Shown here: positions 15,379 through 25,489 of the stretch, in pieces
Layout of the letters: each line of letters begins with the position of its first letter
Numbering within the stretch: position 1 is the first letter of the stretch
Assembly: GCA_902767775.1 (NCBI GenBank)
Contig: CACXIP010000004.1
Span: 186,001-250,000, forward strand
Source: an uncultured Prevotellaceae bacterium
GTDB taxonomy: Bacteria > Bacteroidota > Bacteroidia > Bacteroidales > Bacteroidaceae
DNA length: 64,000 bases
Direction of reading: 5' to 3'
Program-made: the position numbers and the translations under genes
The notes under the pieces: generated by a model
Databases searched by the model: none
Seen by the model: only the letters and a program-made list of their open reading frames with translations
Told to the model about the DNA's origin: nothing

Positions 15379-17757
15379 TTATTTCACCACAAATTTCTTT
15401 CCGTTTTGGATATAGATGCCTTTGGGCAGGTTGTCGCCTGTCATACGTATGCCAGAGAGGGTGAAGATGCCTTGTGGGGCAGTTTTGGGAGCGGTGGAAA
15501 TGTTGTCGATGGCAGTCATGTCGCACTCCTTGAACAGCAGGGCATGCAGCATGGTGCTGCTGGGCTTGCTCGTATAGATATTGAAGCGTGGACTAAGGTA
15601 ATTGTACAGCAAGGTGCCCAATTCTCCATAGTTCAGTGTCACTCCATCCTCCACCTCTGAAAGATCCCACTCCTTGGGTTCGGGGCCGAAAGCCAGTTTC
15701 TTTGTTGCGGTGGCATAGAGGTATTGATTGTCAGAGTTGCGCAGACTGTATTTGTTGCCCTCACCCTCGAGGAAGAAAATCTCCACATCGTCATTGATAG
15801 TGATCAGGTCGTTGTCCAAATCGATTTTCACATGGGTAAGGTAGTCGTTGGTCATCGAACTGGCTGCAGTGTTCTTCATGCTGCCGATGATGTAGTACTT
15901 GCCCGACTCCATCTCCTTAAGAGACTTCACCTTTTGGAATTCTTTTGTTGTTATCGGAGAACCCGGATGGATGATGAAGTTGGCTGTCGCCACTTTGCTG
16001 ACCTCGTTGTCGAAGATGGCGATGGCTTTGATGACGGTGGTGGTGTCGATGGTGATGGGCTCTGTGTAGAGCGTGCTTTCTGCCGTGGGCGTGCTTTCAT
16101 CGGTAGTGTAGTAGATGGCGGCGTCCTTGGTTCTGCAGTTGATGGTGATGGTTTGTGCTCCTTTGTAACTTCCCTTCTCAGGTGAGAAGGTGGGAGTGGC
16201 CACTGTTACCTCTTTAAAGTTGAAGGAGATAAGTCCTTTGGAGCTTCGCTCGATATCGCTGAGCAGGAAGTCCATGAAGTATGAGCCGTTGGATGTCTTG
16301 TTGTAAAATTTGGCTTCCGGTGTCGTCTCGCTTCCGAAGGCATTGATGTTGCCGTAGGGGAACGGGTCATTTCTCATGCCACTTTCAGTATAGTATTTGG
16401 TGCCCTGATAGGTAGTGTATTGATATACGTTGTCGGCGGGAATCCATGTCATGCGCTGATGGTTGGGGTCATCATTGGGTGTGTTGTCTGCCCAAACTCT
16501 CCTGTTGTAGTCCACATGGATGATGAGCAGTCCCTCGCCGGGCAGTTCGGCATCCCATCCCACTTTCTCACGGTTTTCCAACAAGAAATACTCATTCTTG
16601 TTGGCGTCGTTGTAGATAATATATGCCTCTGCCTTTTCCTGCAAGGCCTTCATGTCTTTCACCGACATTTTCCCAGTGAGTTCGGTAGGCTCTATCCATC
16701 CGGCTACCCATCGCTCATAGCTGGTATATCCTGCAGGCAGATGACCGTTTCCGTTGTAGCATCCGCCGTCCATCAGGTCCCAATTGCCCATTCCCTGTCC
16801 GCCACTGTAGTCGGTGTCGTAGAAATCTGGATAGCCGAGGCAGTGACTGAATTCATGGCAGATGGTGCCTATACCGTCCAGGTCGCTGCTGCCGTTGAGC
16901 TCGGGTCCGCAGGCGTAGGTGTCGATAGTTACTCCGTCGAGTGTCTGAGGACCACTGCCGTCGCCATAGTACTGGGCACCAGAGAGCAGCCACTCATGAG
17001 GCCAGATGGAGTAGGCGGGACCTCCGTCGGCCTCTCCCTTACCGGCAAATACCACAAATACCTGGTCCACCTCACCGTCGCCGTCCCAGTCATAGTCGGC
17101 GAAGTTGACCAGCGAATCGGCCAGATGGCATGCCTCGATAATCATGGATGCAGGATGTTTGTCATCTCCTTGGGCGTTGTTGGCTCCATAGTAATTGCGT
17201 TTCTCCTTCACGGTCACGGGACCCACGATATCAAACTCGAGGTCGAAAACCCCTTCGCTCTGTGCATAGAAATAATCATAGACCGACCCCCTGCAACTGC
17301 CTTCCTTAAAGTTCTTCTCATTGGCGATGCGGGTATATAGCTCATTGTTGTGCTCATCCTTGAAAGCCAGGTCATTGAAGTTGACGAGGATGATGATGCC
17401 TTTCTTCTTTCCGATGAAGTTGCTGGCCTTGGTGACCTTTCCGGGAGCGAGTCGTTTGTTGCGGCGTTCGTTGTTGCTTCTGCGGCGCTCCTTGCTCACC
17501 TCATCGGCTTCCAGACGGTTGATGCGATGGAAGATTTCCTGTTCGTCAGCGCGGTAGGCCTGGCCGTCGGACCCCAACCAATAGTGTCCGAATTCATCAC
17601 CCACCAGCCGTGCGGTGATGGTGCTGCCGTCCGTCAGGGTGATTGTCCGTGTCACTCTGGGTTTGGCAGGTACGGCGGCGATGGTGAGGGTAAATAGGGT
17701 GGCTGCGAGGAGCAGTATGAGCCGGTTGGCCTTTGTGATGTATTGTCTTGTATTCAT
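15379..17757 (-). CDS. Secreted M6-family metalloprotease with T9SS-type C-terminal tail
   Basis: Exported zinc protease related to immune inhibitor A. It has a signal peptide (about 1-28) and a propeptide to about residue 110. The M6 catalytic domain carries HEFSH (His301, Glu302, His305) within TICHEFSHCLGYPDFYD. An FN3-like chitobiase-C-terminal-type module is at about 545-625 (TPTFSPEKGSYKGAQTITI). The last ~45 residues (GIFTLSGIRMTGDNLPKGIY ending KKFVVK) look like the Prevotella form of a T9SS sorting domain, so the protein is probably carried to the surface by T9SS. The porU gene at the window end encodes the sortase that processes such tails. It has its own promoter at 17813-17782. 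Confidence 0.9.
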   Translation of the reverse strand: MNTRQYITKANRLILLLAATLFTLTIAAVPAKPRVTRTITLTDGSTITARLVGDEFGHYWLGSDGQAYRADEQEIFHRINRLEADEVSKERRRSNNERRNKRLAPGKVTKASNFIGKKKGIIILVNFNDLAFKDEHNNELYTRIANEKNFKEGSCRGSVYDYFYAQSEGVFDLEFDIVGPVTVKEKRNYYGANNAQGDDKHPASMIIEACHLADSLVNFADYDWDGDGEVDQVFVVFAGKGEADGGPAYSIWPHEWLLSGAQYYGDGSGPQTLDGVTIDTYACGPELNGSSDLDGIGTICHEFSHCLGYPDFYDTDYSGGQGMGNWDLMDGGCYNGNGHLPAGYTSYERWVAGWIEPTELTGKMSVKDMKALQEKAEAYIIYNDANKNEYFLLENREKVGWDAELPGEGLLIIHVDYNRRVWADNTPNDDPNHQRMTWIPADNVYQYTTYQGTKYYTESGMRNDPFPYGNINAFGSETTPEAKFYNKTSNGSYFMDFLLSDIERSSKGLISFNFKEVTVATPTFSPEKGSYKGAQTITINCRTKDAAIYYTTDESTPTAESTLYTEPITIDTTTVIKAIAIFDNEVSKVATANFIIHPGSPITTKEFQKVKSLKEMESGKYYIIGSMKNTAASSMTNDYLTHVKIDLDNDLITINDDVEIFFLEGEGNKYSLRNSDNQYLYATATKKLAFGPEPKEWDLSEVEDGVTLNYGELGTLLYNYLSPRFNIYTSKPSSTMLHALLFKECDMTAIDNISTAPKTAPQGIFTLSGIRMTGDNLPKGIYIQNGKKFVVK

Positions 17758-17781
17758 TATATGATGTTATCTAAAATTGGA

Positions 17782-17813
17782 CAAAGATACTTAAAATATA
17801 CTGCCCGACCAAA
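17782..17813 (-). promoter_or_regulatory. Promoter of the M6 protease gene
   Basis: On the minus strand, TTTG (17813-17810), 20 bp, TATCTTTG (17789-17782) fits the Bacteroidetes consensus. It lies about 25 nt before the start codon. Confidence 0.7.
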
Positions 17814-17873
17814 AACAACCTTTTCTTTTAGTATGAATTAACGATGAGGTGAGTATTTCGTATGGTAAACGCA

Positions 17874-17905
17874 GATAAAAAACAGGCGGACTGCAAATCC
17901 GCCTG
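17874..17905 (-). terminator. Rho-independent terminator of the LamG-like protein gene
   Basis: Minus-strand stem CAGGCGGA/TCCGCCTG (17905-17898 with 17890-17883), 7-nt loop, followed by a run of T (17882-17877). It lies 36 bp beyond the stop codon at 17942. Confidence 0.8.
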
Positions 17906-17941
17906 AATTATTCCATTTCCAGAGAAGTGTAGGGGAGAGTC

Positions 17942-19852
17942 TTACTTCCTTATCATCTTCTTGCCATTGGTGATGACGATACCCTTGTAGGATTCGCCCA
18001 CACGCTGTCCGGCGAGGTTGTAGGTGGCACCATTCATGGTAATGCCAGTCCTCACGGTTTCGATGTTTGAGGCGAGGTATTCCTCGTAACCTGGGAAGTC
18101 GGCGAGCATCTGAGCCTTGATTTCGCCTTGAGTCATCTTGTTGTTCTTAATGAGCAGACGTGCAAAGCGGAAGGGAGCGTCATTGTCGTTCCAGTCCCAT
18201 GCCTGGTTGCCGCCGAGGCACACATACTTCAGGTCAGCACCGTTGGTGAAGAGGCCGCTGATGATCTGTCCTTCGCTCACGCCGTCGACGTTCCACTCAT
18301 TCTTCACTTCGCCGTCAAGGAAAATCTTGGCGTTGGTGTCGGTGAAGACAGCGGTGTAGTAGTGCCATTTTTGGTCCTCCAGCCAGTTGCCGGCAAAGTT
18401 GTGGGCAGCGTCATTTGCCTCCCATGCGTTCTGGTTGTAGACATTGTTCTTGCCAGATGCGTTATAGGCTGCGGTGAAGTCACACCATCCGCTGCAGTTC
18501 ACTTGAGCAAAGCCACGGCTTTGGAGAGCGAACATCGGCGAGGAGTTGGGGCTGTTCTTCTGGGCGTAGGCAGTCAAGAAGGGAGCATAGGTATACTGGT
18601 TGGGTGTGAATCCCTCTGCGCTTACCCAGAAAGCGATGGTTAGCTCATGGGTCTTGGCGGAGTGAGCCAGTACATCCTCGGGCAGCAGGCAGTAACTGGT
18701 GCGTACGGCACTGCCATCATTCTGGAAGTAGTCGCCGAAAATAGCACCCTCTTCCTCAGTAGAGGCAAACTGTCCGTTGCCGACGATAGACTCGCCCTTC
18801 CATGTCTTGCGCTCACCTGTCTCGGAATCCTCGTAGGTGGAGAAGTTGGTGGTGTAGATGAATGGCGGTTCGATGCCGTTGATGAGTTCTTCTGCTGTCA
18901 TGCCTTCATGGAACTCAAATCCGCCGAATCCGATTTGTGAACTGTGCTGGAATACCCAGTATTCCTCACCTGCCTCAATGTCAAAGGTCAGCCATCCCCA
19001 GAAATTTTGGTTGCCGTTTCCAATGACATATTGGCGCTCCACTGCCATGGCATCAGCGTCGGCTTTCATTTGAGCCAGTTCCTCAGCGGTCTTCTCACCG
19101 GCTGCCACAGCGTTATCATAGCTTCCATAGATATAGACATGGTGCACGGAGTCAACTTGCTCCACGGAGAGCATCTTCTTCTTTCCGTTCTCATCGTTGA
19201 CACCATTGATATAGCCTGAGGCATAGAGTTTCTGGGCTTTCATATCCTTGGCGTTGACCACGAAGGTCTTGCGGTTGCCCTTGTTAGCCCATACTTTTAC
19301 TTTGAATGCTCCCCTGGCGGTAGCAGTGAATTTGTAGTAAAGTCCGGTGAGAGGCAAGCCTTTCGAACCGTCTGGCTCATAGTACACATAGTCAGCCTTA
19401 TAGCTGTTGTCGACGAGCACGCCGTCCTTGCTGTTCTGGACAGCATACATACCCACGTATGGGTTGCCTGTGCCGGTTATATACCAGAAATCGATATCTC
19501 CTTGGTTTTTCATGCCCCAGCTGACATCGTTCCATGCACCCACTGACTCGATGTAGTAAGTGTTTTCCTTACCCTCGACGGGAGCGCCGATGGTGATTTG
19601 CTGGGCTGCGCCGCCTATCTCAGTGTCGTTGGCAGGTGTAGTGCCTCCCACGCCGGTGACAGTGGCTTTTCCCACTTTGATGGTAACGATCGACTTTCCG
19701 TCAGCGGTGTTGTTGGCAACGCCACCGCTCTCACTGGCTACAGCGGCGAATTCCGGTGCCAGTTTGCCATCGACGATGGCATTGTAGACATCTTGGGCGC
19801 TTGCAGTCATGGTACATAGTGCCATTGCAATCAATGTGTAGATTTTCTTCAT
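17942..19852 (-). CDS. Secreted LamG-like surface protein with T9SS-type C-terminal tail
   Basis: A 636-residue exported protein with signal peptide 1-19 (MKKIYTLIAMALCTMTASA). The middle portion has no family I recognise. Residues about 345-590 look like a concanavalin/LamG beta-sandwich (WLEDQKWHYYTAVFTDTNAK, then IFLDGEVKNEW and a closing FRFARLLIKNNKMT). The last 35 residues (TYNLAGQRVGESYKGIVITN then GKKMIRK) are a Prevotella-type T9SS sorting tail. The likely role is carbohydrate or protein binding at the surface; no catalytic motif is visible. It is monocistronic, with a terminator at 17874-17905 and a -7 box (TATTTTTG, 19915-19908) upstream. It lies between two secreted protease genes. 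Confidence 0.78.
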   Translation of the reverse strand: MKKIYTLIAMALCTMTASAQDVYNAIVDGKLAPEFAAVASESGGVANNTADGKSIVTIKVGKATVTGVGGTTPANDTEIGGAAQQITIGAPVEGKENTYYIESVGAWNDVSWGMKNQGDIDFWYITGTGNPYVGMYAVQNSKDGVLVDNSYKADYVYYEPDGSKGLPLTGLYYKFTATARGAFKVKVWANKGNRKTFVVNAKDMKAQKLYASGYINGVNDENGKKKMLSVEQVDSVHHVYIYGSYDNAVAAGEKTAEELAQMKADADAMAVERQYVIGNGNQNFWGWLTFDIEAGEEYWVFQHSSQIGFGGFEFHEGMTAEELINGIEPPFIYTTNFSTYEDSETGERKTWKGESIVGNGQFASTEEEGAIFGDYFQNDGSAVRTSYCLLPEDVLAHSAKTHELTIAFWVSAEGFTPNQYTYAPFLTAYAQKNSPNSSPMFALQSRGFAQVNCSGWCDFTAAYNASGKNNVYNQNAWEANDAAHNFAGNWLEDQKWHYYTAVFTDTNAKIFLDGEVKNEWNVDGVSEGQIISGLFTNGADLKYVCLGGNQAWDWNDNDAPFRFARLLIKNNKMTQGEIKAQMLADFPGYEEYLASNIETVRTGITMNGATYNLAGQRVGESYKGIVITNGKKMIRK

Positions 19853-19907
19853 AGACGTTTTAGTTAGATAAGTTAATTAATTGATACTTTAAAATTCAAA
19901 TCAACTC

Positions 19908-19915
19908 CAAAAATA
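19908..19915 (-). promoter_or_regulatory. -7 promoter box of the LamG-like protein gene
   Basis: TATTTTTG on the minus strand, exact TAnnTTTG, about 55 nt upstream of the start codon. No clear -33 element. Confidence 0.5.
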
Positions 19916-19945
19916 AATGAAATTTTTTGAATCCACGCCATAGTG

Positions 19946-19976
19946 TTTGTTATTTTATGAATTTTTAATAACTTTG
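19946..19976 (+). promoter_or_regulatory. Promoter of the S8 protease gene
   Basis: TTTG (19946-19949), 19 bp, TAACTTTG (19969-19976) is a full consensus promoter, 41 nt before ATG 20018. Confidence 0.75.
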
Positions 19977-20017
19977 CCAAATCTGAAATCACAAATCTGA
20001 AATCTTAAACCTCAAAA

Positions 20018-22225
20018 ATGAGAAAGTACCTGACTATAATCATCCTTCTAACTTGTGTGTGTGTTGCCAAGGCACAGCGTGCAGACTACAGCAAGATGTC
20101 GTCGATGGTGAGACAACTCACTCTCACGCAGCGCAGCGAGATGAGGCGTAAACCTGCCGTGGCCGACCGCAGCGTGTGTGCTTTTGTGCGGGTTGACCAG
20201 CAAAATCAAAATATGGACGGAAACTCCGACGGTGAGGAGATGCTCATCCGTCTGGGATGCGAGCCCCTCGCGCAGTTTGGCGACATCTTTATCGCCAATA
20301 TCCCGCTGCGGCGGTTGGGTGCCCTCTCACTTCATCCCGCCATCACCCGCATTGAGGCGAGGCAGGGCAATACCATCAGCATGGACACCACCACGGTGTT
20401 GATGGGTGGAGCCCGTGCCCATCTGGGCGACCAGTTGCCTCAGGCCTTCACCGGTGAGGGCGTCATCGTGGGCGTAGAGGATATCGGTTTCGACCTCACC
20501 CATCCCAATTTCTACGACTCGTCGCTTACACGCTACCGCATCCGTCGGCTGTGGGACTTCCTCTCCACCGACACCGTGGGGTCGCCGCTGTTTGTAGGAG
20601 CCGACTACACCACAGAGGAGGCACTGAAAGCGTATGCCCATTCACGTGATGCCATGCTTCTCTCACACGGCACCCATACGCTTGGCTCTGCCGCAGGAAG
20701 CGGTTACGACACGGCTTACAGAGGAATGGCACCTGGCAGCGATATCTGTCTTGTCGCCAATGCGGTGGGTGAGAATGCCTCACTCATCGACTCGGCAGAT
20801 GTCTATAAGTTCACCTATGCCACCGACGCTCTTGGGTTCAAATATATCTTTGACTATGCCGATGCGGTGGGAAAACCCTGTGTCGTCTCTTTCAGCGAGG
20901 GGTCGGCAATGGATTTCAGGGGTGACGACCAACTCTATTATGAGGTGCTCGACCGTATCACCGGTCCTGGCCACATCATGGTGGCGTCGGCAGGCAATGA
21001 GGGACAGCAGGTCAACCATGTGAGGAAGCCGTGGGACAAGGAGCGTGCCACGGTCGCCATCCGATCCAATGGGGCAGCTGCTTATTTCTCCGTGAAGGGC
21101 AAGGCCGACCGCTACACACTGCGGTTGCGCTTGCCGGGACCTGATGGTGGCACAGCGGTGCGCGACCTCACTGTGGCGGGTATCTACGCAATGGCTGACT
21201 CGCTCTATACCGACACCCTCGAGGTGGACGGCAAGCCCTATTACATTACCGCCAATAGCTATCCCTCTTGTTTCGACAAGAGCCAGAATGTGATTGAAGT
21301 CATCTTGGAGACCGACAAACGGCTCGGACTCGACTACTATACTGCGGTGGACCTCATTGGTGAAGGTTGCGAGGTGGAACTCTTCCGCGGTGTGGGTTAT
21401 CTGTTGCCCTCCGACCGTTCCTTGGGCGACAATACCTATTCCATCCATTCTCCTGCAAGCGCCCCTTCCGTCATCTGCGTAGGTGCGACGAGCTATAGGT
21501 CGGAGTATGTCAACTATCTCGGCAATCAGCGAGTATACGACATGGGAAAGAATGGAGAAAGGGGTGCCTACTCTTCTGTAGGACCCACTTATGATGGACG
21601 TATCAAACCCGATGTGATGGCACCGGGCACCAATATCATCTCCTCATACAGCAGCTATTATTTGGAAGCGAAGCCCGACGCTGCCGACATTGCTTCCGAC
21701 GTGCAGCATTTTGAGTTCAATGGGCGCACTTACGCATGGAATGCCAACAGCGGCACATCGATGTCTACCCCTGTCGTGGCTGGTGCTATCGCACTGTGGC
21801 TGCAGGCAAAACCCGACCTCACGCCCGAGGACGTACTCGAGGTTATACGTGCCACGTCACGCCATAATGACCCGTCGCTCACCTATCCCAACAACCTGTA
21901 TGGCCACGGCGAGGTGGATGCCTATGCCGGACTGCTCCATATCCTCAATCTTTCACATGTTGAAGGAATCACTTCCCATCAGCCGTCGGGTGTGCGTTTT
22001 GCGATGAATGGCGACCGTCTGCAGCTGACATTTGACAAGGAAGTGGTCCGGCCCGTGACGGTACGTGTCTACTCCACTTCAGGCGCTTTGGTCAGCTCCT
22101 ATAAGGCAACACCAGCAGGCAAGGTTCTTCACCTGCCTGCTGGTGCCTGGTCCCATGGGGTCTATGCCGTTCAGGTCAATGGTCCCGACAGTGCTACGAC
22201 GGGTTCGACTCTGATTCGGAGATAA
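20018..22225 (+). CDS. Secreted subtilisin-like S8 serine protease
   Basis: Exported endopeptidase of 735 residues with signal peptide 1-19. The catalytic triad is present in family motifs: Asp155 (VGVEDIGFDLTHP), His217 (LLSHGTHTLGSAAGS) and Ser581 (NSGTSMSTPVVAGA). The N-terminal ~130 residues are a probable propeptide. A large insertion (about 345-500) separates His from Ser, as in other long Bacteroidota S8 enzymes. The last 75 residues (RVYSTSGALVSSYKATPAGK and following) form a beta-rich domain resembling a T9SS sorting tail, so surface delivery is likely. The 3' end overlaps the convergent C10 protease gene by 32 bp. Confidence 0.92.
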   Translation: MRKYLTIIILLTCVCVAKAQRADYSKMSSMVRQLTLTQRSEMRRKPAVADRSVCAFVRVDQQNQNMDGNSDGEEMLIRLGCEPLAQFGDIFIANIPLRRLGALSLHPAITRIEARQGNTISMDTTTVLMGGARAHLGDQLPQAFTGEGVIVGVEDIGFDLTHPNFYDSSLTRYRIRRLWDFLSTDTVGSPLFVGADYTTEEALKAYAHSRDAMLLSHGTHTLGSAAGSGYDTAYRGMAPGSDICLVANAVGENASLIDSADVYKFTYATDALGFKYIFDYADAVGKPCVVSFSEGSAMDFRGDDQLYYEVLDRITGPGHIMVASAGNEGQQVNHVRKPWDKERATVAIRSNGAAAYFSVKGKADRYTLRLRLPGPDGGTAVRDLTVAGIYAMADSLYTDTLEVDGKPYYITANSYPSCFDKSQNVIEVILETDKRLGLDYYTAVDLIGEGCEVELFRGVGYLLPSDRSLGDNTYSIHSPASAPSVICVGATSYRSEYVNYLGNQRVYDMGKNGERGAYSSVGPTYDGRIKPDVMAPGTNIISSYSSYYLEAKPDAADIASDVQHFEFNGRTYAWNANSGTSMSTPVVAGAIALWLQAKPDLTPEDVLEVIRATSRHNDPSLTYPNNLYGHGEVDAYAGLLHILNLSHVEGITSHQPSGVRFAMNGDRLQLTFDKEVVRPVTVRVYSTSGALVSSYKATPAGKVLHLPAGAWSHGVYAVQVNGPDSATTGSTLIRR

Positions 22226-25200
22226 CCATTTTTAGCAAAACCATTACGTCGGAGATGGAGATGTTGTCGTCGTCGTTCACGTCAGCATTGGCCTCGTTGA
22301 ACATGGTAGGATTGTGGCCTAAGGCATAATTGAGAAGCAGCATCACGTCTGCCACCGTTACCTGTCCGTCATTATTGACATCGCCGGGCAATCCATTCGG
22401 GCCTAATCGCAGAATGTCGGTGTCGGTTGTGGCGACAGCGATGAAATAGGCCGTTCCTGCCTTCACAGAGGCATTGGCGGAACGCACGAAGGCGTCGCCA
22501 TCTTCATTGAGCACGTAGGCGTTCTCCACCTCACGGTCGCAGCCTGTTCCCACCAATTGATAGCCGCTGCCCAGCATGACTGATGTGCCCGATTTGTACA
22601 TCTTCGTTGCCTTGGCAGTCAGTCTGACTTCCTTGCCCTTTAGCGAGGCAGGGAAGCCGATGATGTAGGGTTCGTTGGGCGTCCATTCTGCCGTGTTGGT
22701 GAAATGGGCTTCGTCGCCTTCCACGTCAACGAATTTCTTTACCCAGAAACCCTTTTCATATTCGGCCTCGGAACGGTTCCAGTCGATATCAGTGCCTTCG
22801 GCAGTTGCTTGCTGCACAGCGAAGGGTAGGGTGGTGGTCTGCCATCCTTTTTTGCTGTTGAGGGCCACTGATGGTGTGTGTACGAATGTGATGGTCCCTG
22901 TCACGTCGAAGTCGGCAGGCACAAAGTAGGGATATCCCTCTTTCAGTGTGACATCACCTTCCACCATGCTGCCCTTGACAACAATCTTGTCGCTCAGTAT
23001 GTCGGGTGTGCTGGCATTGCCGTCAAGGTAATAGATGGTGTTGGGGTTGTTGCTGGGGGTGATGGTGACCTCCGAAAGGTTAATGCCCTGGAGGTTCACA
23101 GCGGTGGCATTTTCCGAGATAGTGATGTTGCTGTCTATCCCTTTTTCCGTAGCAAAGCCATTATTATCCCATTCCGTATATCCTTCGGTTACGGTGTAGA
23201 GGTCATCCCAATTGCCTATGGTGTATGATTCGCCGGCGCAGGATACGTTGAACCAAATTTCTTGTCCTTCCGTGAAACCTGGAATCTGCACGGTCACCTC
23301 CTTTGTCTCACCAGGTAGCAGTTTGACCTTGGTGCTGTTGCTAATCGGATGATAACTTATCCTTCCGTCATCAGAAAACTCTACATCGTAATAAACTGTC
23401 AGTTTTACATTTCCGGTGCAGTTGGATTCCGAGGTGTTTTTCAGCTTGAAGGTGGCAGTAGCAACATGTCCGTACATCTTCTTGTTGGTGCTGTCGAGGT
23501 TTCTCACTTCGTAGGCGAGCACTTCTGGTTGAATGTCAGAGATAGGCTCTGTGGTGAATGTGAATGAATCTTCCTCGTAAAGGATTTCCGACGGATTGGC
23601 TATTTTCACTTTCAAGTTCACAGGCTCCGAGTCAGAATACGTGAAGATGAAGTCAACGAAACTCTCTGCATAACCGTCGATATAGACATACTCTGAACTT
23701 TTGATGACATCGTTGAGCTGTAGGTCGAGGTAACCTTCGAAGTTGAATGCATCATTGTTGCGCAGATACACCCTTATCTGTTTTCTGCCGCCCGCATCGA
23801 AACGCTGTTCAATGGAGGTTACCTCAATTTGTGGTGGTTCCACCACATTGGTGAGGGTAACCTTGCCATCGGCAATGGTCACATTGATGTATTTTTTGTC
23901 GGCATCAATATTTTTCTGCCACACTTTGGCTCCATTTGGTTTGTTGATGCATTTGATGGTGTAGTTGCCGTCACTTAATCCGTTGCCGATGCCCCAAAAG
24001 GCGAAAGGTTGGAATGTCATGGGATAGCTTGTGGCAACTTTTGATGTGGAAAAATTGCACTTTTGAAGCAGTTGGTCGTCTTGGTAGAGACCAAAACCAA
24101 GGGCGTATGTGCTTGGGATGGTAACTGCAAAAGAGTAGTTGACGAGGACAGAACTGAAGGCATCGCCAGAGTAGTCGAAGGTGATGTCCGTGCCATCTGC
24201 AAGGCCGAACTCTTTCACTACCACCTGTGCATTGCTTGTTGTGCCGCCAGGCAGCTCTTCATTCAGCGGGGTAGGACTGATACCCACGGTCATCGCCTGC
24301 ATGGAAGTGTATCCATCGTCGGAGCTGCTGCCTCCGGTGCCCTGCTCTGCGGGATTGAGTACCTGTAGCAGAAAATAACCGTCGGATTGTCCTCTCCATC
24401 CCCAGTTGATATGGTAGAATCCTTCTCCGTCGTAACCGTCGCAGATGAAGGCGTGGCCACCACCGCTGGAGTCTCCAGAATAGATGACGGGCCGTCCGTG
24501 TTGGAGTTCGTTGTAAAGTATCTCCTCCCATTCCTTGCTGTTGTATGACCCTCTGCTGAGGCGTGTCGGTGTGTTGCCGTAGCCAAAATAGTTGACGAGG
24601 GCACTGCAGCATAACTCATCGTTGGCTCCTGAAGCACTGCTGCCATAACTCATCTTCACGGCATGTCCGCAATAAACAAGCAGGTCGGCGACAGCGATGG
24701 CGTGAGGGTCGTCGGAGGCCTCTTCGCCTTGATAAGACAACAGCATATTGTCCCAGTCGAAGGTGATGGCGGGGAGTCCGTCGTAAGAGTCACCATCTTG
24801 GATTGAATAGGCGGGGATAGAGGTAGTGCTGCTTCTCGGCCATTTGTGGTAGTACATGATTTGTGCTAAGGCGGTGGCGACACAGCCCGACACAGCTTGG
24901 TTTCCACTGGCGGTGAAGCACTTTTGGTTGAAGGGCTTCCGTTGTGCCCATTTGGTGGCGATGAGTGGTTCGACCACCCGGCGTGCAGTGGTTGGGGCGT
25001 CGTTGGCTGCTTTTACCTGTTGAGTGCGTGCCCATTCTATCTGTTCTGCATATCCGTTGAGCCATGCCCTCATGTTGTCGGGCACGTTGGAAGCATCGAA
25101 ACTGCCGCTGTCGGCATAGCCAAGGATGGGAACGGTATCATCTTCACCGCTGACGATGACATATCCATCGTTGTCGCCGTTGTTGAACACATAATAATAG

Positions 25201-25400
25201 GCGTTGGATGCCTTGGCGCTCTTACCGTGAATCTTTTGGCGTCCTTGCAAGGCCATACGTGGTTCTGCGACGGTCTGTGCCTTGCGCTTGGCGAAGAAGG
25301 CCTTCGCCCTGCTGGCTGCCGTGGCTTGGGTGACAGGTGCGGCATATACTGCCGTGGCTGCCATCATCAGGAATAATAAAGGTATTGTCTTTAGTCGCAT
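22194..25400 (-). CDS. Secreted C10 cysteine protease (streptopain/interpain-like) with dockerin-like C-terminus
   Basis: A 1068-residue exported cysteine protease. It has signal peptide 1-20 and a Spi-type inhibitory propeptide (about 22-130, VTQATAASRAKAFFAKR). The C10 catalytic domain has Cys173 (AVSGCVATALAQIMYYHKW) and His316 (GGGHAFICDGY). Long beta-sandwich regions follow at about 390-930. The end (about 1000-1060) has two EF-hand-like repeats (GDVNNDGQVTVADVMLLLNY and ADVNDDDNISISDVMVLLKM) of the dockerin type I pattern. Such tails are common in Prevotella secreted proteins and need not mean a cellulosome. Relatives include interpain A of Prevotella intermedia and SpeB. It is convergent with the S8 protease gene. 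Confidence 0.9.
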   Translation of the reverse strand: MRLKTIPLLFLMMAATAVYAAPVTQATAASRAKAFFAKRKAQTVAEPRMALQGRQKIHGKSAKASNAYYYVFNNGDNDGYVIVSGEDDTVPILGYADSGSFDASNVPDNMRAWLNGYAEQIEWARTQQVKAANDAPTTARRVVEPLIATKWAQRKPFNQKCFTASGNQAVSGCVATALAQIMYYHKWPRSSTTSIPAYSIQDGDSYDGLPAITFDWDNMLLSYQGEEASDDPHAIAVADLLVYCGHAVKMSYGSSASGANDELCCSALVNYFGYGNTPTRLSRGSYNSKEWEEILYNELQHGRPVIYSGDSSGGGHAFICDGYDGEGFYHINWGWRGQSDGYFLLQVLNPAEQGTGGSSSDDGYTSMQAMTVGISPTPLNEELPGGTTSNAQVVVKEFGLADGTDITFDYSGDAFSSVLVNYSFAVTIPSTYALGFGLYQDDQLLQKCNFSTSKVATSYPMTFQPFAFWGIGNGLSDGNYTIKCINKPNGAKVWQKNIDADKKYINVTIADGKVTLTNVVEPPQIEVTSIEQRFDAGGRKQIRVYLRNNDAFNFEGYLDLQLNDVIKSSEYVYIDGYAESFVDFIFTYSDSEPVNLKVKIANPSEILYEEDSFTFTTEPISDIQPEVLAYEVRNLDSTNKKMYGHVATATFKLKNTSESNCTGNVKLTVYYDVEFSDDGRISYHPISNSTKVKLLPGETKEVTVQIPGFTEGQEIWFNVSCAGESYTIGNWDDLYTVTEGYTEWDNNGFATEKGIDSNITISENATAVNLQGINLSEVTITPSNNPNTIYYLDGNASTPDILSDKIVVKGSMVEGDVTLKEGYPYFVPADFDVTGTITFVHTPSVALNSKKGWQTTTLPFAVQQATAEGTDIDWNRSEAEYEKGFWVKKFVDVEGDEAHFTNTAEWTPNEPYIIGFPASLKGKEVRLTAKATKMYKSGTSVMLGSGYQLVGTGCDREVENAYVLNEDGDAFVRSANASVKAGTAYFIAVATTDTDILRLGPNGLPGDVNNDGQVTVADVMLLLNYALGHNPTMFNEANADVNDDDNISISDVMVLLKMVISESESNPS

Positions 25401-25489
25401 ATTGTCTTAAGGAATTTAACTCCTTTCAACAAGTATAATTTTTAATATTAAAATTTTAATTTTTAATCTTTAATTTTAAATTTTTAATC
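25401..25489. other. A/T-rich spacer of degenerate TTTTTAAT units
   Basis: Between the SH3 gene end and the C10 protease start, 25436-25490 is built from irregular AATTTTTAAT/ATCTTTAATT-like units. I see no TAnnTTTG box with good spacing; the C10 promoter was not identified. Confidence 0.4.
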
